Below are positions 18,631 through 28,685 of a DNA stretch of 64,000 nt, piece by piece. Source of the DNA: Mobiluncus massiliensis (GTDB taxonomy: Bacteria; Actinomycetota; Actinomycetes; Actinomycetales; Actinomycetaceae); NCBI RefSeq assembly GCF_949769255.1, contig NZ_OX458329.1, forward strand, positions 930,001 to 994,000, read 5' to 3'. The position numbers and the translations under genes were made by a program. Position 1 is the stretch's first letter. Each line of letters starts with the position of its first letter. Under the pieces are notes generated by a model, which was given only the letters and a program-made list of their open reading frames with translations, made no database searches and was not told the DNA's origin.

Positions 18631-20798
18631 TTCGCGTCCTCCTCTGTCTGGGTGGGTTCATCTTTCGGGGCGGTCTCCTCGCTTCCGTCGGATTCCGCAG
18701 TTTCGGAAGTGGGTTCTGCCGGGGAAGTGTCCGATTCGGGTTCTTTCGCGGGAGCTTCCGGCTCCGTGTTCTCGGCCGGGGTCGCAGACGTTTCCTCGAT
18801 CTCGTCCTCCTCATCAGCCTGAGGCAGACCGGCCTTTTGGCGTGCCAATGAAATAGTTGGCGCGGCAACATTTTGCGTAGATTTCTTTTTGCGAGGCGAA
18901 GACGCCGTCGAGGCCGAATGCACATAGATGCGGTCGCTGCTGGCACCGAGGTGTAGCGGATCCAGACCGCTGAACTTCCGGCCTTCACCGAAGTAACGGG
19001 TCTTGATGAGCAACGACATCATCGGGTGGGTGAACAGGAAGATGATTCCCAGGTCAACCAGGGTGGTCAAGCCCAAGGTGAACGCAAAGCCCTGTACGCC
19101 GCCAACAGCCAGAACGTAAAGGACCACCGCAGCCACGATGTTCACAATATCGGACACCACGATGGTTCGTTTCGCACGATCCCAGCCGGTTTCCACCGCC
19201 GTGGCCAAGGGCTTGCCATCACGCACCTCGTCTCGGATACGTTCGAAATAGATAATGAATGAGTCCATAGTCACGCCGACTGCCACAATCAAACCGACCA
19301 CGCCCGCTAGAGACAGACGATATCCCATCACCCAAGAGAGGATGGCCACGGCTAGATACACGATGCCACCCGCCAGGAACAGGGAGGCTGTCGCCAAACC
19401 TGCCAAAGCGTGGTACTGCTGGAGCAGATACAGCACGACCAGAACCAAACCAACGATAGCGGCATAGAAGCCGACTTTCAGGTGTTCGCCGCCCAAGGTC
19501 GCCGAGATGGTCTGCTTGGACTGCTGTTCAAAGTTCAAAGGCAGCGAACCAAACTGGAGCTGGTTAGCCAAAGTGGCGGAAGATTCCCGTGTCAAGGAAC
19601 CGGAAATAGATGCGGATCCGCCGAAGGCCGGGGCGTTGACTCCCGGCGCACTGACGACCAAGGAGTCCAGCACAATGGCGAAACGGTTATTGTCAGGATT
19701 GCGGTTCGTCCCCTTGGATTGGTTGGGGTACAGCACCTTAGCCACTTCGTCGAATTTCTTGGCGCCATCAGCATCGAGCTTCAGCGCGACTTCCCACTGA
19801 CCGGTGGCGTTGCCCTGCTGGTTGGTTCCCATCCCGGAGGACGCTGAAACCAGGTCGGTGCCGGAGAGGACTTCGGGGCCCAAGATGTATTTCTCGTAGC
19901 CTTCCTTAGAGCAGGCGACCAGGTTCTTTTTCGGGTCATCCAATGAGCCGCCCTTGAGAGAGGCCGGGTCGGTGCAATCCAAGTGGTTAAAGATGAACAT
20001 GTCCCGCACGGTAATGTGTTTCCGGTCATTGATGACATTGGACTGGCCAGCCGGGGTATCGGGATATTTTTCCGCCTCTTTCATAAGTTTGTCGAACGGA
20101 ATCGCCGCAGAGGACGGCTGTTTAGCGGCCGGGGCAATTTCGGGTTCAGTCTGGTTCGGCTCGCTCGGCGCGGGCGTGGCACTGGGGTCCGTTGAGTTGA
20201 ACACCAGGGACTGCGTCTGACCTGTCTCAGCCGGTGCAGACGGTGGAATCGTCACCGTATTGTTGCCTTCACCCACGGTGGTCTGAGTCTCTTGGCCGCC
20301 AGTTTCGCCAGCTGCTGGCTGGTTTTGTCCGGCAGGAGCCGCGGTACCGGTCAGCTGTCCCAAGAGCGCTTGGGGATCTTCATTGTTGGTAGCGTTGCCG
20401 GGTGCGCTGAGCAGCACGGTACGGAAACGCATGACCGCGGACTGCTGAATCAGAGCCAAAGTTTCTTCACTGGGGTTGCCTGGAATACCAACCGAGATAT
20501 TTTCCTGACCGTTACGAGCAATCTCAGCCTCAGCCACGCCGGAGGCGTCGATACGTTGGCGAATAACCTCAATGGCCTGTTCAATATCAGCGTCTGAGAT
20601 GGCCTTCGCTTTGGCTTCTGTATTCTTCGGGGTGAGAATCAGCTGGGTTCCACCTTCGAGGTCGATTGCCAGTTTCGGGGCGTACGAGCCATCTGAGAAT
20701 ATGGTCGAACCGACCAGGGTCCCAGCCAGAGCCACCACAATCACGGCGAAAAATATGAGTGTGCGCAACGCCTTGTTCTTTGTCTTCTTGGCAGCCAC
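18627..20798 (-). CDS. secD: Protein translocase subunit SecD with long low-complexity insert and acidic tail
   Basis: Membrane partner of SecF. It has 723 residues: one N-terminal helix (LRTLIFFAVIVVALAGTLVG), the D1 motif AIDLEGGTQLILTP, a periplasmic domain, then five helices with GVTMDSFIIYFERIRDEVR-like SecD signature. Two stretches depart from the compact form: an insert of about 80 residues rich in Gln, Thr, Pro and Ala in the first periplasmic domain (about residues 150-230), and a C-terminal tail of about 80 residues rich in Glu, Ser, Thr and Pro. Such additions are common in actinobacterial SecD. The start is GTG 20798, with GAAGG seven bases upstream. It precedes secF with a four-base overlap. 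Confidence 0.94.
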   Translation of the reverse strand: MAAKKTKNKALRTLIFFAVIVVALAGTLVGSTIFSDGSYAPKLAIDLEGGTQLILTPKNTEAKAKAISDADIEQAIEVIRQRIDASGVAEAEIARNGQENISVGIPGNPSEETLALIQQSAVMRFRTVLLSAPGNATNNEDPQALLGQLTGTAAPAGQNQPAAGETGGQETQTTVGEGNNTVTIPPSAPAETGQTQSLVFNSTDPSATPAPSEPNQTEPEIAPAAKQPSSAAIPFDKLMKEAEKYPDTPAGQSNVINDRKHITVRDMFIFNHLDCTDPASLKGGSLDDPKKNLVACSKEGYEKYILGPEVLSGTDLVSASSGMGTNQQGNATGQWEVALKLDADGAKKFDEVAKVLYPNQSKGTNRNPDNNRFAIVLDSLVVSAPGVNAPAFGGSASISGSLTRESSATLANQLQFGSLPLNFEQQSKQTISATLGGEHLKVGFYAAIVGLVLVVLYLLQQYHALAGLATASLFLAGGIVYLAVAILSWVMGYRLSLAGVVGLIVAVGVTMDSFIIYFERIRDEVRDGKPLATAVETGWDRAKRTIVVSDIVNIVAAVVLYVLAVGGVQGFAFTLGLTTLVDLGIIFLFTHPMMSLLIKTRYFGEGRKFSGLDPLHLGASSDRIYVHSASTASSPRKKKSTQNVAAPTISLARQKAGLPQADEEDEIEETSATPAENTEPEAPAKEPESDTSPAEPTSETAESDGSEETAPKDEPTQTEEDAK

Positions 20799-20851
20799 AG
20801 ATTTTCCTTCTTTTATCTAACTTTCACTGTCTGTTATAACGAATCTTCGGG

Positions 20852-21331
20852 TCAAAAGGTGTGACCCTCACCTTTTTCGGTGTCGTCTCCTGACGAGGAA
20901 TCTTCCCCCATATTGGAGCCGAAACCGGGTTCTTCCGGCTCGGTGTCAGGCGTTTCCGGGGTGGACTCAGCCACCGGGTCTGCCTCCGCTTCCACCGCGG
21001 AATCGGAGTCAGCGACCGTTCCAAAATTCGGATCCTCAACTTTGGCGATAGCCCTGAGATCCCACAAGGTTTCCTCACCAGTCAGATTAGCCAAGGTAAC
21101 GACTTCCCCACTGACTTCAACGACTTTTCCAAAGAACCCCGAAGTGGTACGCACCCAGGTTCCCGGAGTCATCATTTGTTCCATGCTCTTGCGCTGTTCT
21201 TCCATCTGAGACACACGTTTCTGGCCGGAGCGGCGCATAAAAACAATCATCAACACAAACGCGAGGCCGAGTATCACCCAGGTAATAATGGGACTTTGGG
21301 CGTTGGTTGCAGCAGTTTGAAATGGCAGCAC
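20852..21331 (-). CDS. yajC: Preprotein translocase subunit YajC
   Basis: Small single-span membrane protein of the SecDF-YajC complex. It has 159 residues, with one helix at about 16-34 (IITWVILGLAFVLMIVFMRR), the family-typical basic turn QKRVSQMEEQRKSMEQMMTPG, and the small beta domain VRTTSGFFGKVVEVSGEVVTLAN. The C-terminal 55 residues are acidic and low in complexity, as in other actinobacteria. The start is GTG 21331, with GGAAGG seven bases upstream. It lies between ruvB and secD, all on the minus strand. Confidence 0.93.
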   Translation of the reverse strand: MLPFQTAATNAQSPIITWVILGLAFVLMIVFMRRSGQKRVSQMEEQRKSMEQMMTPGTWVRTTSGFFGKVVEVSGEVVTLANLTGEETLWDLRAIAKVEDPNFGTVADSDSAVEAEADPVAESTPETPDTEPEEPGFGSNMGEDSSSGDDTEKGEGHTF

Positions 21332-21403
21332 AGATAAACCTTCCTTAAAATAGGCGACCGTCCAAGTCTAAAGCCTGCGGGTTAAAAACGGAAAATATAC
21401 CCT

Positions 21404-22441
21404 CTAAAACAGGGCATTTTCCGCTGGCGGGGTGACCCCGAGGTGTTCGCAACCCTTCGGAGTAATGGCACGTCCCCGGTTGGTGCGCACCAGGAGACCT
21501 TCGCGAACCAAGAACGGTTCCACGACTTCTTCAATCGTCTCCGGTTCCTCCCCGACCGACACCGCGAGGGTGTGCAGCCCGACTGGCCCGCCAGCAAACC
21601 TCTCTATTACCGCCCGTAAAACACTGCGGTCCAAGCGATCCAAGCCGAGTTCATCGACCTCAAAAAGTTCCAGGGCGCGGCGAGCCGATTCCAGGTCACA
21701 CCGGGGATGGTCGTGAACCAGGGCGAAGTCAATGACCCGGCGCAGCAAACGATTTGCCACCCGCGGCGTACCGCGCGACCGCCGGGCGATTTCCTCTGCC
21801 GCATCTTCGGTGATTTCAGCACCCAGCAAACTGGCGGAACGCTTCACGATGAGAGCCAAATCCGGTGGCTGGTAAGGCTCCAGATGGGCGGTAAAGCCGA
21901 AACGGTCGCGCAACGGGGCGGGCAGCAACCCCGCCCGAGTCGTGGCTCCGACCAGTGTAAAGGGCGGCAGCGTCAAGGGAATCGAAGTCGCTCCTGGTCC
22001 CTTGCCCACCACAACGTCGACCCGGAAATCTTCCATCGCCAGGTAAAGCATTTCTTCGGCGGGACGCGCCAACCGGTGAATTTCGTCAATAAACAACACG
22101 TCGCCCTCCTGCAGGGAGGACAGTATGGCCGCTAAATCCCCAGCGTGACCGATTGCTGGCCCGGAAGTCAGACGCAGCGAGGATGACATTTCCGCGGCGA
22201 TAATCATTGCCAGAGTCGTCTTGCCCAGTCCGGGAGGACCCGCTAACAAAACATGGTCAGCGGCTTCGCCGCGTTCTTTGGCCGCTGAGAGAACCAGTTC
22301 TAGCTGAGTTTTGACCGTTTCCTGACCGATGAAATCGCTGAGCGTCTTTGGTCGCAAAGCTGCTTCGGCAGCGCGTTCCGCATCAGGGGCGGAGGAATCG
22401 ACCAAACGCTGCTCGTAGGAAAAATCTGTATCTTCAGCCAC
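21404..22441 (-). CDS. ruvB: Holliday junction branch migration helicase RuvB
   Basis: AAA+ hexameric motor of the RuvABC resolvasome. The 345 residues have the family length. Walker [12 protein letters not shown] at about 68-78, Walker B FIDEIHRL at about 118-125, the sensor region [21 protein letters not shown], and the C-terminal winged-helix domain ending [15 protein letters not shown]. The start overlaps the ruvA 3' end by eight bases, so ruvC, ruvA and ruvB form one unit in the usual order. Confidence 0.96.
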   Translation of the reverse strand: MAEDTDFSYEQRLVDSSAPDAERAAEAALRPKTLSDFIGQETVKTQLELVLSAAKERGEAADHVLLAGPPGLGKTTLAMIIAAEMSSSLRLTSGPAIGHAGDLAAILSSLQEGDVLFIDEIHRLARPAEEMLYLAMEDFRVDVVVGKGPGATSIPLTLPPFTLVGATTRAGLLPAPLRDRFGFTAHLEPYQPPDLALIVKRSASLLGAEITEDAAEEIARRSRGTPRVANRLLRRVIDFALVHDHPRCDLESARRALELFEVDELGLDRLDRSVLRAVIERFAGGPVGLHTLAVSVGEEPETIEEVVEPFLVREGLLVRTNRGRAITPKGCEHLGVTPPAENALF

Positions 22442-23018
22442 GTTTACTCCCCAGGTACTTTAAGGCTTCCCGCAGCGCGGTGGGGGCATCACTGGCCTGC
22501 ACCGCGTTGACGGCTTCGGTGGCGAGGGCTTGGTTGTAACCCAGATTGCTCAGCGCTTCCACAACAGTGCTGGCGTTAAACCCAGATGCCGTCCCCGCGG
22601 GCGCCACCGCGCCGGGAACGCCGCCGAGTTTGTCCCCAATCTCCAGAATCATCCGTTCGGCAGATTTCTTGCCGACTCCGGGAATGCTTTGCAAGGTGGT
22701 CACGTCACTATTAGCCACCGCTGCAGCCAAAGCCTCGGGACTCAAAACCGACAGGGCGGCCAAACCGAGCTTGGGACCTATCCCCTTAACCTGCATCAGA
22801 GTCGCGAAAGTATCGCGTTCTGAGGCGGTGGCAAATCCATAGAGAGTGAGTGAATCTTCGCGGACCACCAGGTAGGTTTGCACCGTGGCAACCGTTTCGG
22901 GAACCAAGGCGGCCAGAGTATTGGGGGTAGCAAAAAATTCCAGCCCCAGTCCCCCCACCAGTACCGTGGCACGGTCCAGCGTCTTGGAGACAACTTCCCC
23001 TTTAATTATCGAAATCAC
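22434..23018 (-). CDS. ruvA: Holliday junction branch migration protein RuvA
   Basis: DNA junction-binding subunit. The 194 residues show the N-terminal OB fold ([25 protein letters not shown]), two helix-hairpin-helix motifs ([17 protein letters not shown] and [19 protein letters not shown]), and the C-terminal domain III that contacts RuvB ([19 protein letters not shown]). The start is GTG 23018, with GAGGA six bases upstream. Confidence 0.96.
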   Translation of the reverse strand: MISIIKGEVVSKTLDRATVLVGGLGLEFFATPNTLAALVPETVATVQTYLVVREDSLTLYGFATASERDTFATLMQVKGIGPKLGLAALSVLSPEALAAAVANSDVTTLQSIPGVGKKSAERMILEIGDKLGGVPGAVAPAGTASGFNASTVVEALSNLGYNQALATEAVNAVQASDAPTALREALKYLGSKRG

Positions 23019-23054
23019 TGATTGTCCTCGCGGTTGGCAATTCGAACACTTGTA

Positions 23055-23696
23055 CTATAGCGGTTTCTGGCGCCGCCGCGGATCCACCGCGCCGGAACGT
23101 CGAGTTTTCGCTTCCGCTTCCGCCCACAAGCGTTGGGCGGCGGTCAAGTGGGTTCCGGCCGGAGTCTTCACTTTCCCACTGAGGCTGACGCTAAAGTCTC
23201 CATCTGAACAAGCGCCGAGAATCCCCGTGCCACGCCAGGCTTGGGTGATGGCAATGGCCAAAGCGTCGGCCGCGTCGGCTGGTTTCGGGGATTTATCGAG
23301 TCGCAGGATTCGCGCCACCATGGCTTGCACCTGCGCTTTCGAAGCACTCCCGTTGCCGCTCACGGCAGCTTTTACCTCCGAGGGAGTGTGCACCGCCACG
23401 GGCAGACCTTGACGGGCAGCCTCAACCATCGCGATTCCCATAGCCTGCATAGTGGTAGCCACGGACTGACGATTTTCTTTCGCGAAAGGACGCTCCAGGG
23501 CCACGATGTCCGGCCGAAATCGGGCAATAGCCTCCGCGATGCCCTGCGAAATTTTCAACAGCCGAAACTGCGTAGCGGTGTTCGGATCGCTGCGCACGAC
23601 GTCCACATAAACCAAGGTACACTGCCGACTCGTGTCAAAGTCAACGACCCCGATACCACACCTGGTGATACCGGGGTCGATGCCCAAAACTCTCAT
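23055..23696 (-). CDS. ruvC: Crossover junction endodeoxyribonuclease RuvC
   Basis: Resolvase that nicks Holliday junctions. The 213 residues start with the catalytic aspartate in MRVLGIDPGITRCGIGVV (D7); the second acidic residue lies in VALERPFAKENRQS and the last two in KSPKPADAADALAIAIT. The roughly 40 residues after the catalytic core are an extension with basic character (RRSGAVDPRRRQKPL). It lies 8 bp after yebC and 36 bp before ruvA, on the same strand. Confidence 0.95.
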   Translation of the reverse strand: MRVLGIDPGITRCGIGVVDFDTSRQCTLVYVDVVRSDPNTATQFRLLKISQGIAEAIARFRPDIVALERPFAKENRQSVATTMQAMGIAMVEAARQGLPVAVHTPSEVKAAVSGNGSASKAQVQAMVARILRLDKSPKPADAADALAIAITQAWRGTGILGACSDGDFSVSLSGKVKTPAGTHLTAAQRLWAEAEAKTRRSGAVDPRRRQKPL

Positions 23697-23704
23697 GAAG
23701 TTGT

Positions 23705-24466
23705 TTACTCTTCAGCTTCGTATTGCGCGATGACGTCGTCGGAGGCATCGCCGTTCATAAACACGTTCTGAACGTCGTCGCTGTCGTCAAGAGCATCAAA
23801 CAGGCGCATAACCTTGCGGTAGGCTTCCAAGTCCAGGTCAACCTTGACCGAGGGAACGAACTGGGATTCAGCCGAGTCGTAGTCGATTCCCGCGTCTTGC
23901 AGGGCGGTACGCACTGCCACCAAATCCGTCGGTTCAGTTTCGATAATAAAGAGTTCACCGGCATCCTCAACGTCATCAGCGCCGGCAGCCAGCACCGCGT
24001 CAAGGATCTTGTCCTCGTCCAAGCCGTCAACTTTGGCGACCTCGATGACCCCGCGGCGGGCGAACTGGTAGGACACTGAGCCGGAATCAGCCATGTTGCC
24101 ACCGTTACGGCTAAAGATGGTACGAACTTCGGACACGGCACGATTCTTGTTGTCGGTGAGGCACTCCACAATGAAGCCCACACCGCTGGGGCCGTAGCCT
24201 TCATAGGTGATGGACTGCCAGTCGGCACCGCCAGATTCAGCACCGGAACCGCGCTTCACCGCGCGATCGATGTTATCCGCAGGAACGGAAGATTTCTTGG
24301 CTTTCTGAATGGCGTCAAAGAGGGTCGGATTGCCGGCAGGATCGCCGCCACCGGTACGCGCCGCCACTTCGATGTTCTTAATCAGGCGAGCAAACAGCTT
24401 GCCGCGCTTGGCGTCAATGGCAGCCTTCTTATGTTTCGTGGTGGCCCATTTTGAGTGACCCGACAT
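23705..24466 (-). CDS. yebC: YebC/PmpR-family probable transcription or translation factor
   Basis: Widely conserved protein of 253 residues with the family N-terminus [25 protein letters not shown] and the later FEGYGP-like motif [23 protein letters not shown]. Family members have been described as DNA-binding regulators and, more recently, as factors that relieve ribosome stalling; the role here is not known. The clustering with ruvC is a long-known feature of the family. The start ATG has AAGGAG eight bases upstream. It is the first gene of the leftward yebC-ruvCAB-yajC-secDF-apt run. Confidence 0.94.
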   Translation of the reverse strand: MSGHSKWATTKHKKAAIDAKRGKLFARLIKNIEVAARTGGGDPAGNPTLFDAIQKAKKSSVPADNIDRAVKRGSGAESGGADWQSITYEGYGPSGVGFIVECLTDNKNRAVSEVRTIFSRNGGNMADSGSVSYQFARRGVIEVAKVDGLDEDKILDAVLAAGADDVEDAGELFIIETEPTDLVAVRTALQDAGIDYDSAESQFVPSVKVDLDLEAYRKVMRLFDALDDSDDVQNVFMNGDASDDVIAQYEAEE

Positions 24467-24615
24467 TGGTGTATCTCCTTAAACTTCTTGCCTATAACGA
24501 AGACATTTTAATAAAACATTCCTCGAATCGTCTAACTGAGGTTACCGCAAATCCGACTCAATTCCCGAACCACAGTCACACCAAACCCAAATTTCAGCTC
24601 CCCAGCGAACCTTTC

Positions 24616-26055
24616 TCAGCATTCCACAACGTTGACCGCCAGTCCCCCGGTGGCGGTTTCTTTGTATTTTGAACTCATATCCAAGCCGGTTTCGTACATC
24701 GTTTCAATAACTTCGTCAAAGCTGACCCGATGCGTCCCGTCTCCCCACAAGCTCATGCGGGCGGCATTAATGGCTTTGACCGCGGCAATCGCATTGCGTT
24801 CAATGCAGGGCACCTGCACCAGTCCCCCGATAGGGTCGCAGGTCAAGCCCAGATGATGCTCCATGGCGATTTCAGCTGCGTTCTCAATCTGATGGGGACT
24901 GCCCCCCAGAGCCGCCGCTAAGCCTCCCGCGGCCATCGCTGCCGCGGAACCGACTTCGCCTTGGCAACCAACTTCTGCCCCGGCCACGGAGGCATTCGTT
25001 TTAATGATTCCGCCCACGGCCCCGGCCACCGTCAGGTAGTCCCGCTGGGCCGGACCGCATTTCGTTTCCACTTCAGGACAAAACCACTGCAGGTAGCGTC
25101 CCACCGCGGCTACGATTCCCGCCGAGCCGTTCGTGGGGGCTCGCACCACCATTCCGCCAGCCGCGTTTTCTTCGTTCACCGACAGCGCCCACAGGTTCAC
25201 CCAATCCATCGCCCGCATGGGGTCTTGAGCGAAGCTACGCCAAATGGCAGGAGTTCCGGGTTTGCCGTCACGAGCCCGCAAGTGGGTGAACAGCCGGTGG
25301 GCTCGGCGCGGCACGGACAACCCGCCCGGCAGGATGGTCTCCGTGTTCGCACAGCCGTTATCGATGCATTTGTTCATCATCTTGCGTAAATTGTCCAGCC
25401 CGTGTCCTAACTCCGCACGGGTCATGCGGCTCAACTCGTTGGCACGCACCAGGTCGCCGAGCGATTTGCCTTCGCTTTGCGCCAGTTGCAAAAGGTCGTC
25501 CATAGAGTTGTACGGGTAAGGCACGGCAGTTGCGGCGGCGCTTTCATCTAGTGAGGTCAGCTCTCCGGGTTGCCCAAAATCCGCCTCATCACGGGTGACG
25601 AAACCTCCACCTATCGAATAGTAGCGTTTCGAAAAGGTAACCTGCGTCTCGTCATAGGCCCGAATGACCAAAGAATTGGCATGGAACGGGGCAATCGTTT
25701 GCGGCCGGTAAAGCAGATCCCGTTCAAAGCAAAAAGGCACCGTCAACCCGCCAGGCAAGACTAGTGACCCTTCGGGAGTCACCGCATCTAACAAACGTGC
25801 GACCCCTCCGGGCTGTACCGTGGCTGGAACGAAACCGGAAAGCCCACACAGCACAGCGCCGTCGCTGAGGTGTCCGCGACCGGTAGCCCCCAAAGAACCC
25901 TGGAGCTCAACTTCCAGGCGCTGGAAGGGCTGCCCGGAATCAAGCAATAGTGCCACAAAATCCGCCCCGGCTCGCATCGGGCCGACAGTGTGCGAAGCGG
26001 AGGGGCCGACACCGACTTGGATAACATCAAACACGGAAAGCGAGGACGCGAGCAT
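24616..26055 (-). CDS. sdaA: L-serine ammonia-lyase (single-chain, iron-sulfur)
   Basis: Converts L-serine to pyruvate and ammonia. It is the fused form, with the beta domain first (SVFDVIQVGVGPSASHTVGPM, residues about 7-27) and the alpha domain after about residue 200. Iron-sulfur cysteines are in GCQGEVGSAAAMAAGG and GLTCDPIGGLVQVPCIERN. The protein ends in NVVEC, with cysteine as the last residue, which matches the tail-in-mouth cysteine ligand of the well-studied Legionella enzyme. ATG 26055 gives the normal N-terminus (MLASSLSVFDV). An in-frame GTG 57 bases upstream adds residues with no homology. It stands alone, 149 bp beyond the yebC start. Confidence 0.93.
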   Translation of the reverse strand: MLASSLSVFDVIQVGVGPSASHTVGPMRAGADFVALLLDSGQPFQRLEVELQGSLGATGRGHLSDGAVLCGLSGFVPATVQPGGVARLLDAVTPEGSLVLPGGLTVPFCFERDLLYRPQTIAPFHANSLVIRAYDETQVTFSKRYYSIGGGFVTRDEADFGQPGELTSLDESAAATAVPYPYNSMDDLLQLAQSEGKSLGDLVRANELSRMTRAELGHGLDNLRKMMNKCIDNGCANTETILPGGLSVPRRAHRLFTHLRARDGKPGTPAIWRSFAQDPMRAMDWVNLWALSVNEENAAGGMVVRAPTNGSAGIVAAVGRYLQWFCPEVETKCGPAQRDYLTVAGAVGGIIKTNASVAGAEVGCQGEVGSAAAMAAGGLAAALGGSPHQIENAAEIAMEHHLGLTCDPIGGLVQVPCIERNAIAAVKAINAARMSLWGDGTHRVSFDEVIETMYETGLDMSSKYKETATGGLAVNVVEC

Positions 26056-26270
26056 GAATCCAAATTTTAGCCTGAAAGCCGCCCTCGGGATAGCACCACG
26101 CACCTGTAGCACGTTTCCAGGCCAAGCCTACGTTGCCCGTAAAATCAGTTCCGTTAAATTTGTACCAACCCGCCGTCCACCAAAATCCCAGATATCCTGG
26201 AGTTTTACGGGTAAAATAGGCATGGACTGCGAATTTTCCGGTCCTTCCCCATTTTGTTCAGGAGGCCTCG

Positions 26271-27962
26271 ATGAAGCTCAGCTCCCTCGTTAAAATTTCT
26301 TACGCTCTCATTTCAGTATTTGCCGTTCTCGCGATTTTCGCGACTGTATTCAGCCAGGTACAGTTCGGAACCATGCGCGGGGACATCCAAGAAAAGGCTG
26401 ATCAAACGGCACAAGCGGCACGGGTTTCTACCGCCTCAGCCAACCTGACGAACTATGTTCAGGAATACGTTGTGACTTTGGACCCCAAGTGGTTGGACAT
26501 GTACTGGAAAGAAGTCGCGGCTAACAACAAGGCTGATGCAGTCGAACAGTTGGAAAAGCTGGGTGCTCCCGCTTCGGAAACCGATTTGGTTAAGCAGGGC
26601 ATGGCTAACTCAGATAATTTGGTGGATTTGGAGACTCGCGCCCAGCGGCTAATTATGGATTCCCAAGGGATGGACCCCAGCGAGATGCCTCCTGCGGTCG
26701 CCGAATGGCAGGTCAGCCCGGAAGATGCCGCCCTGGACACCGATGCAAAACAGGACTTGGCACGGGAGCTGATTTTTGGGGACCAGTACAACGATGAAGT
26801 CGAAAAAATCATGACCCCAATCCAGAAGGGCGTCGATCACATGAACCAGCGCTTAGACAGCAGTGCCCAGGCCTCGGCTACCGGTGCCGGTGTGGCTTTG
26901 TGGATTCTTTCTATCGTGGCGATTGCCCTGGTAGTTGCCGTAGTCGTGCTGCTGCTCATGTTTAATCGGACTACTGCCCGCCCGGTGCAGGAATTCCGTC
27001 GGATTTTGGAAGCCCACGATGCCAAGGATTTGACGGTGCGGCTGCGTTCCCTGGGTGTACAGGAAACCCAGCAGTTGGCGCAAACCATCAACACCAAGAA
27101 TTCCAGCATTGCTGAGTTGATTTCCGTAATTGCCACCAGCGCCCAAAACCTTGAGAAACACACTTCTCAGATTGACGACACCACAAACAGGATGAATGCC
27201 GAAGCACGACAAGCCGCCGAGGAAGCCAGCAAGACCGCCGCCAACGCCAATGGGGTTTCTGCCGCTATCTCTACTGTCGCCGCCGCTTCGGAAGAAATGG
27301 GTGCTTCTATACGCGAGATTTCTTCCAATGCCACCAACGCCGCGGAAGTCGCCAATCACGCAATGGAAGTCGCGTCTCATACGACAGAAATCATGTCCAA
27401 GCTATCCGATTCCTCCCAGCGCATCGGTGAAGTTATTGCTTCGATTACCCAGATTGCTGAACAAACCAACCTGCTGGCTCTCAACGCCACTATCGAAGCC
27501 GCCCGTGCCGGGGACGCCGGCAAGGGATTCGCGGTCGTTGCTGGGGAAGTGAAAGACCTCGCTTCTCAGACCGGCACCGCCACTTCAGATATTTCTGCCC
27601 GTGTGCTGTCCATCCAGGAAGATACCGCGAACGCGGAGCAAGCCCTGCAACAGATTACGGAAGTCATTAGCCAAATCAACGAATCTCAAACAGTTATCGC
27701 GGCGGCGGTTGAGGAACAGACCGCGACTGTGAACGAAATTTCTCACTCCGTACAGAGCGCTGCCGAGGGCTCGGCCGGAATTGCCTCAGATATTGAGATG
27801 ATTGCCGGTGCCGCCACGAGCAACTCTGAGGAACTGGAGAAAGTCTCGGAAACGATGCAAACCGTGTTGAGCATCTCTACCGACTTGGCTGAATCCGTGT
27901 CCGGGTTCAAGGTGGATAACACCCCGGCTGCCACGTCTGACGAACCGCCTACCGAGCAATAG
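26271..27962 (+). CDS. Methyl-accepting chemotaxis protein
   Basis: Membrane chemoreceptor of 563 residues. Transmembrane helix 1 is at about 7-28 and helix 2 at about 206-230, bounding an extracytoplasmic helical sensor domain of roughly 175 residues. A HAMP domain follows (about 231-283), then a long coiled-coil signalling domain with the kinase-contact tip around [25 protein letters not shown] at about residues 393-417. AGGAGG stands five bases before the ATG, an optimal site. No che gene is nearby, so this is an orphan receptor whose signal must reach CheA/CheW encoded elsewhere. The sensor domain matches nothing I recognise; the ligand is unknown. It implies a motile or otherwise chemotaxis-competent cell. 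Confidence 0.93.
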   Translation: MKLSSLVKISYALISVFAVLAIFATVFSQVQFGTMRGDIQEKADQTAQAARVSTASANLTNYVQEYVVTLDPKWLDMYWKEVAANNKADAVEQLEKLGAPASETDLVKQGMANSDNLVDLETRAQRLIMDSQGMDPSEMPPAVAEWQVSPEDAALDTDAKQDLARELIFGDQYNDEVEKIMTPIQKGVDHMNQRLDSSAQASATGAGVALWILSIVAIALVVAVVVLLLMFNRTTARPVQEFRRILEAHDAKDLTVRLRSLGVQETQQLAQTINTKNSSIAELISVIATSAQNLEKHTSQIDDTTNRMNAEARQAAEEASKTAANANGVSAAISTVAAASEEMGASIREISSNATNAAEVANHAMEVASHTTEIMSKLSDSSQRIGEVIASITQIAEQTNLLALNATIEAARAGDAGKGFAVVAGEVKDLASQTGTATSDISARVLSIQEDTANAEQALQQITEVISQINESQTVIAAAVEEQTATVNEISHSVQSAAEGSAGIASDIEMIAGAATSNSEELEKVSETMQTVLSISTDLAESVSGFKVDNTPAATSDEPPTEQ

Positions 27963-27980
27963 TTCGGTCGGATAAATGCT

Positions 27981-28011
27981 TTTGGTGCCTGGTCTTTGAC
28001 CGGGCACCAAA
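27981..28011 (+). terminator. Strong hairpin after the chemoreceptor gene
   Basis: TTTGGTGCCTGGTC and GACCGGGCACCAAA pair over 14 base pairs with one G-U and a TTT loop. It lies 18 bases past the chemoreceptor stop and also just beyond the convergent NUDIX gene. Only a short, interrupted T tract follows on the plus strand, so it may act in both directions. Confidence 0.6.
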
Positions 28012-28023
28012 CGTTTCACCGGC

Positions 28024-28656
28024 TCAGTGGCGTTTCCCGACGGTACCTTCGCTGATTTCTGGGCAGGTGCCATCCCAGCCTCGCACCCAGCCACGAGCTA
28101 GGGAAACCAAATCCAGCGGGTAAACCACTGCCCCGCCAGCTATTTCATGCTGTAAAGCGTCGAGGTCCCACCATTTCAGTTCATCTAAAACTTCCCGTTC
28201 GACCTCAGTAAAACCATCACGCACAAACACGGGCGACCCGGGAAGCCTGGTGAAATAGAAAAGTTCGTCCTGACGGCAAGTCAGCGCGTGAAAGTCGAAG
28301 GTGGCGTGCCGGCGCAGCACTGGACCAACCAGCTCATCTGGATTCAGGCGGTAGCCGGTTTCTTCAAAAAACTCCCGCACTGCCCCGTCTCTAGGGTCCT
28401 CCCCCGCTTCCAGACCGCCCCCGACGGTAAACCACCACCAGTGCTCAAAGTCTGAAAAATCGTGTCCGCGCAGCAACAGCAACTCATCGCGACTGTTGAA
28501 AGCCACGACTCGGGCCGCCTGGCGATGGTAATAGCCTGCCTCGTCCCGGGGCCATTCCCGCAGAAAATAGTCGTCAATAGAGGCTTCGGTGTCATTGTCA
28601 GGTTCGGCAATCGGCTCAGTTTCGCCGCGTCCGCGTGAGCGCAAAACCTCGTCCAT
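28024..28656 (-). CDS. NUDIX hydrolase
   Basis: About 210 residues. The Nudix box is complete: GGGLEAGEDPRDGAVREFFEETGYRL fits GX5EX7REUXEEXGU, and it binds the catalytic magnesium. An N-terminal extension of about 45 acidic residues (RGETEPIAEPDNDTEASIDD) precedes the fold. The substrate is not predictable; nucleotide diphosphate derivatives are usual. The start is ATG 28656, with GCGAGGGA about eight bases upstream. The alternative TTG at 28689 would overlap the pdxT stop. It is probably the last gene of the thrS-pdxT run. Confidence 0.85.
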   Translation of the reverse strand: MDEVLRSRGRGETEPIAEPDNDTEASIDDYFLREWPRDEAGYYHRQAARVVAFNSRDELLLLRGHDFSDFEHWWWFTVGGGLEAGEDPRDGAVREFFEETGYRLNPDELVGPVLRRHATFDFHALTCRQDELFYFTRLPGSPVFVRDGFTEVEREVLDELKWWDLDALQHEIAGGAVVYPLDLVSLARGWVRGWDGTCPEISEGTVGKRH

Positions 28657-28685
28657 GACCTGTTCCCTCGCCTTTCGGTGTCGTC

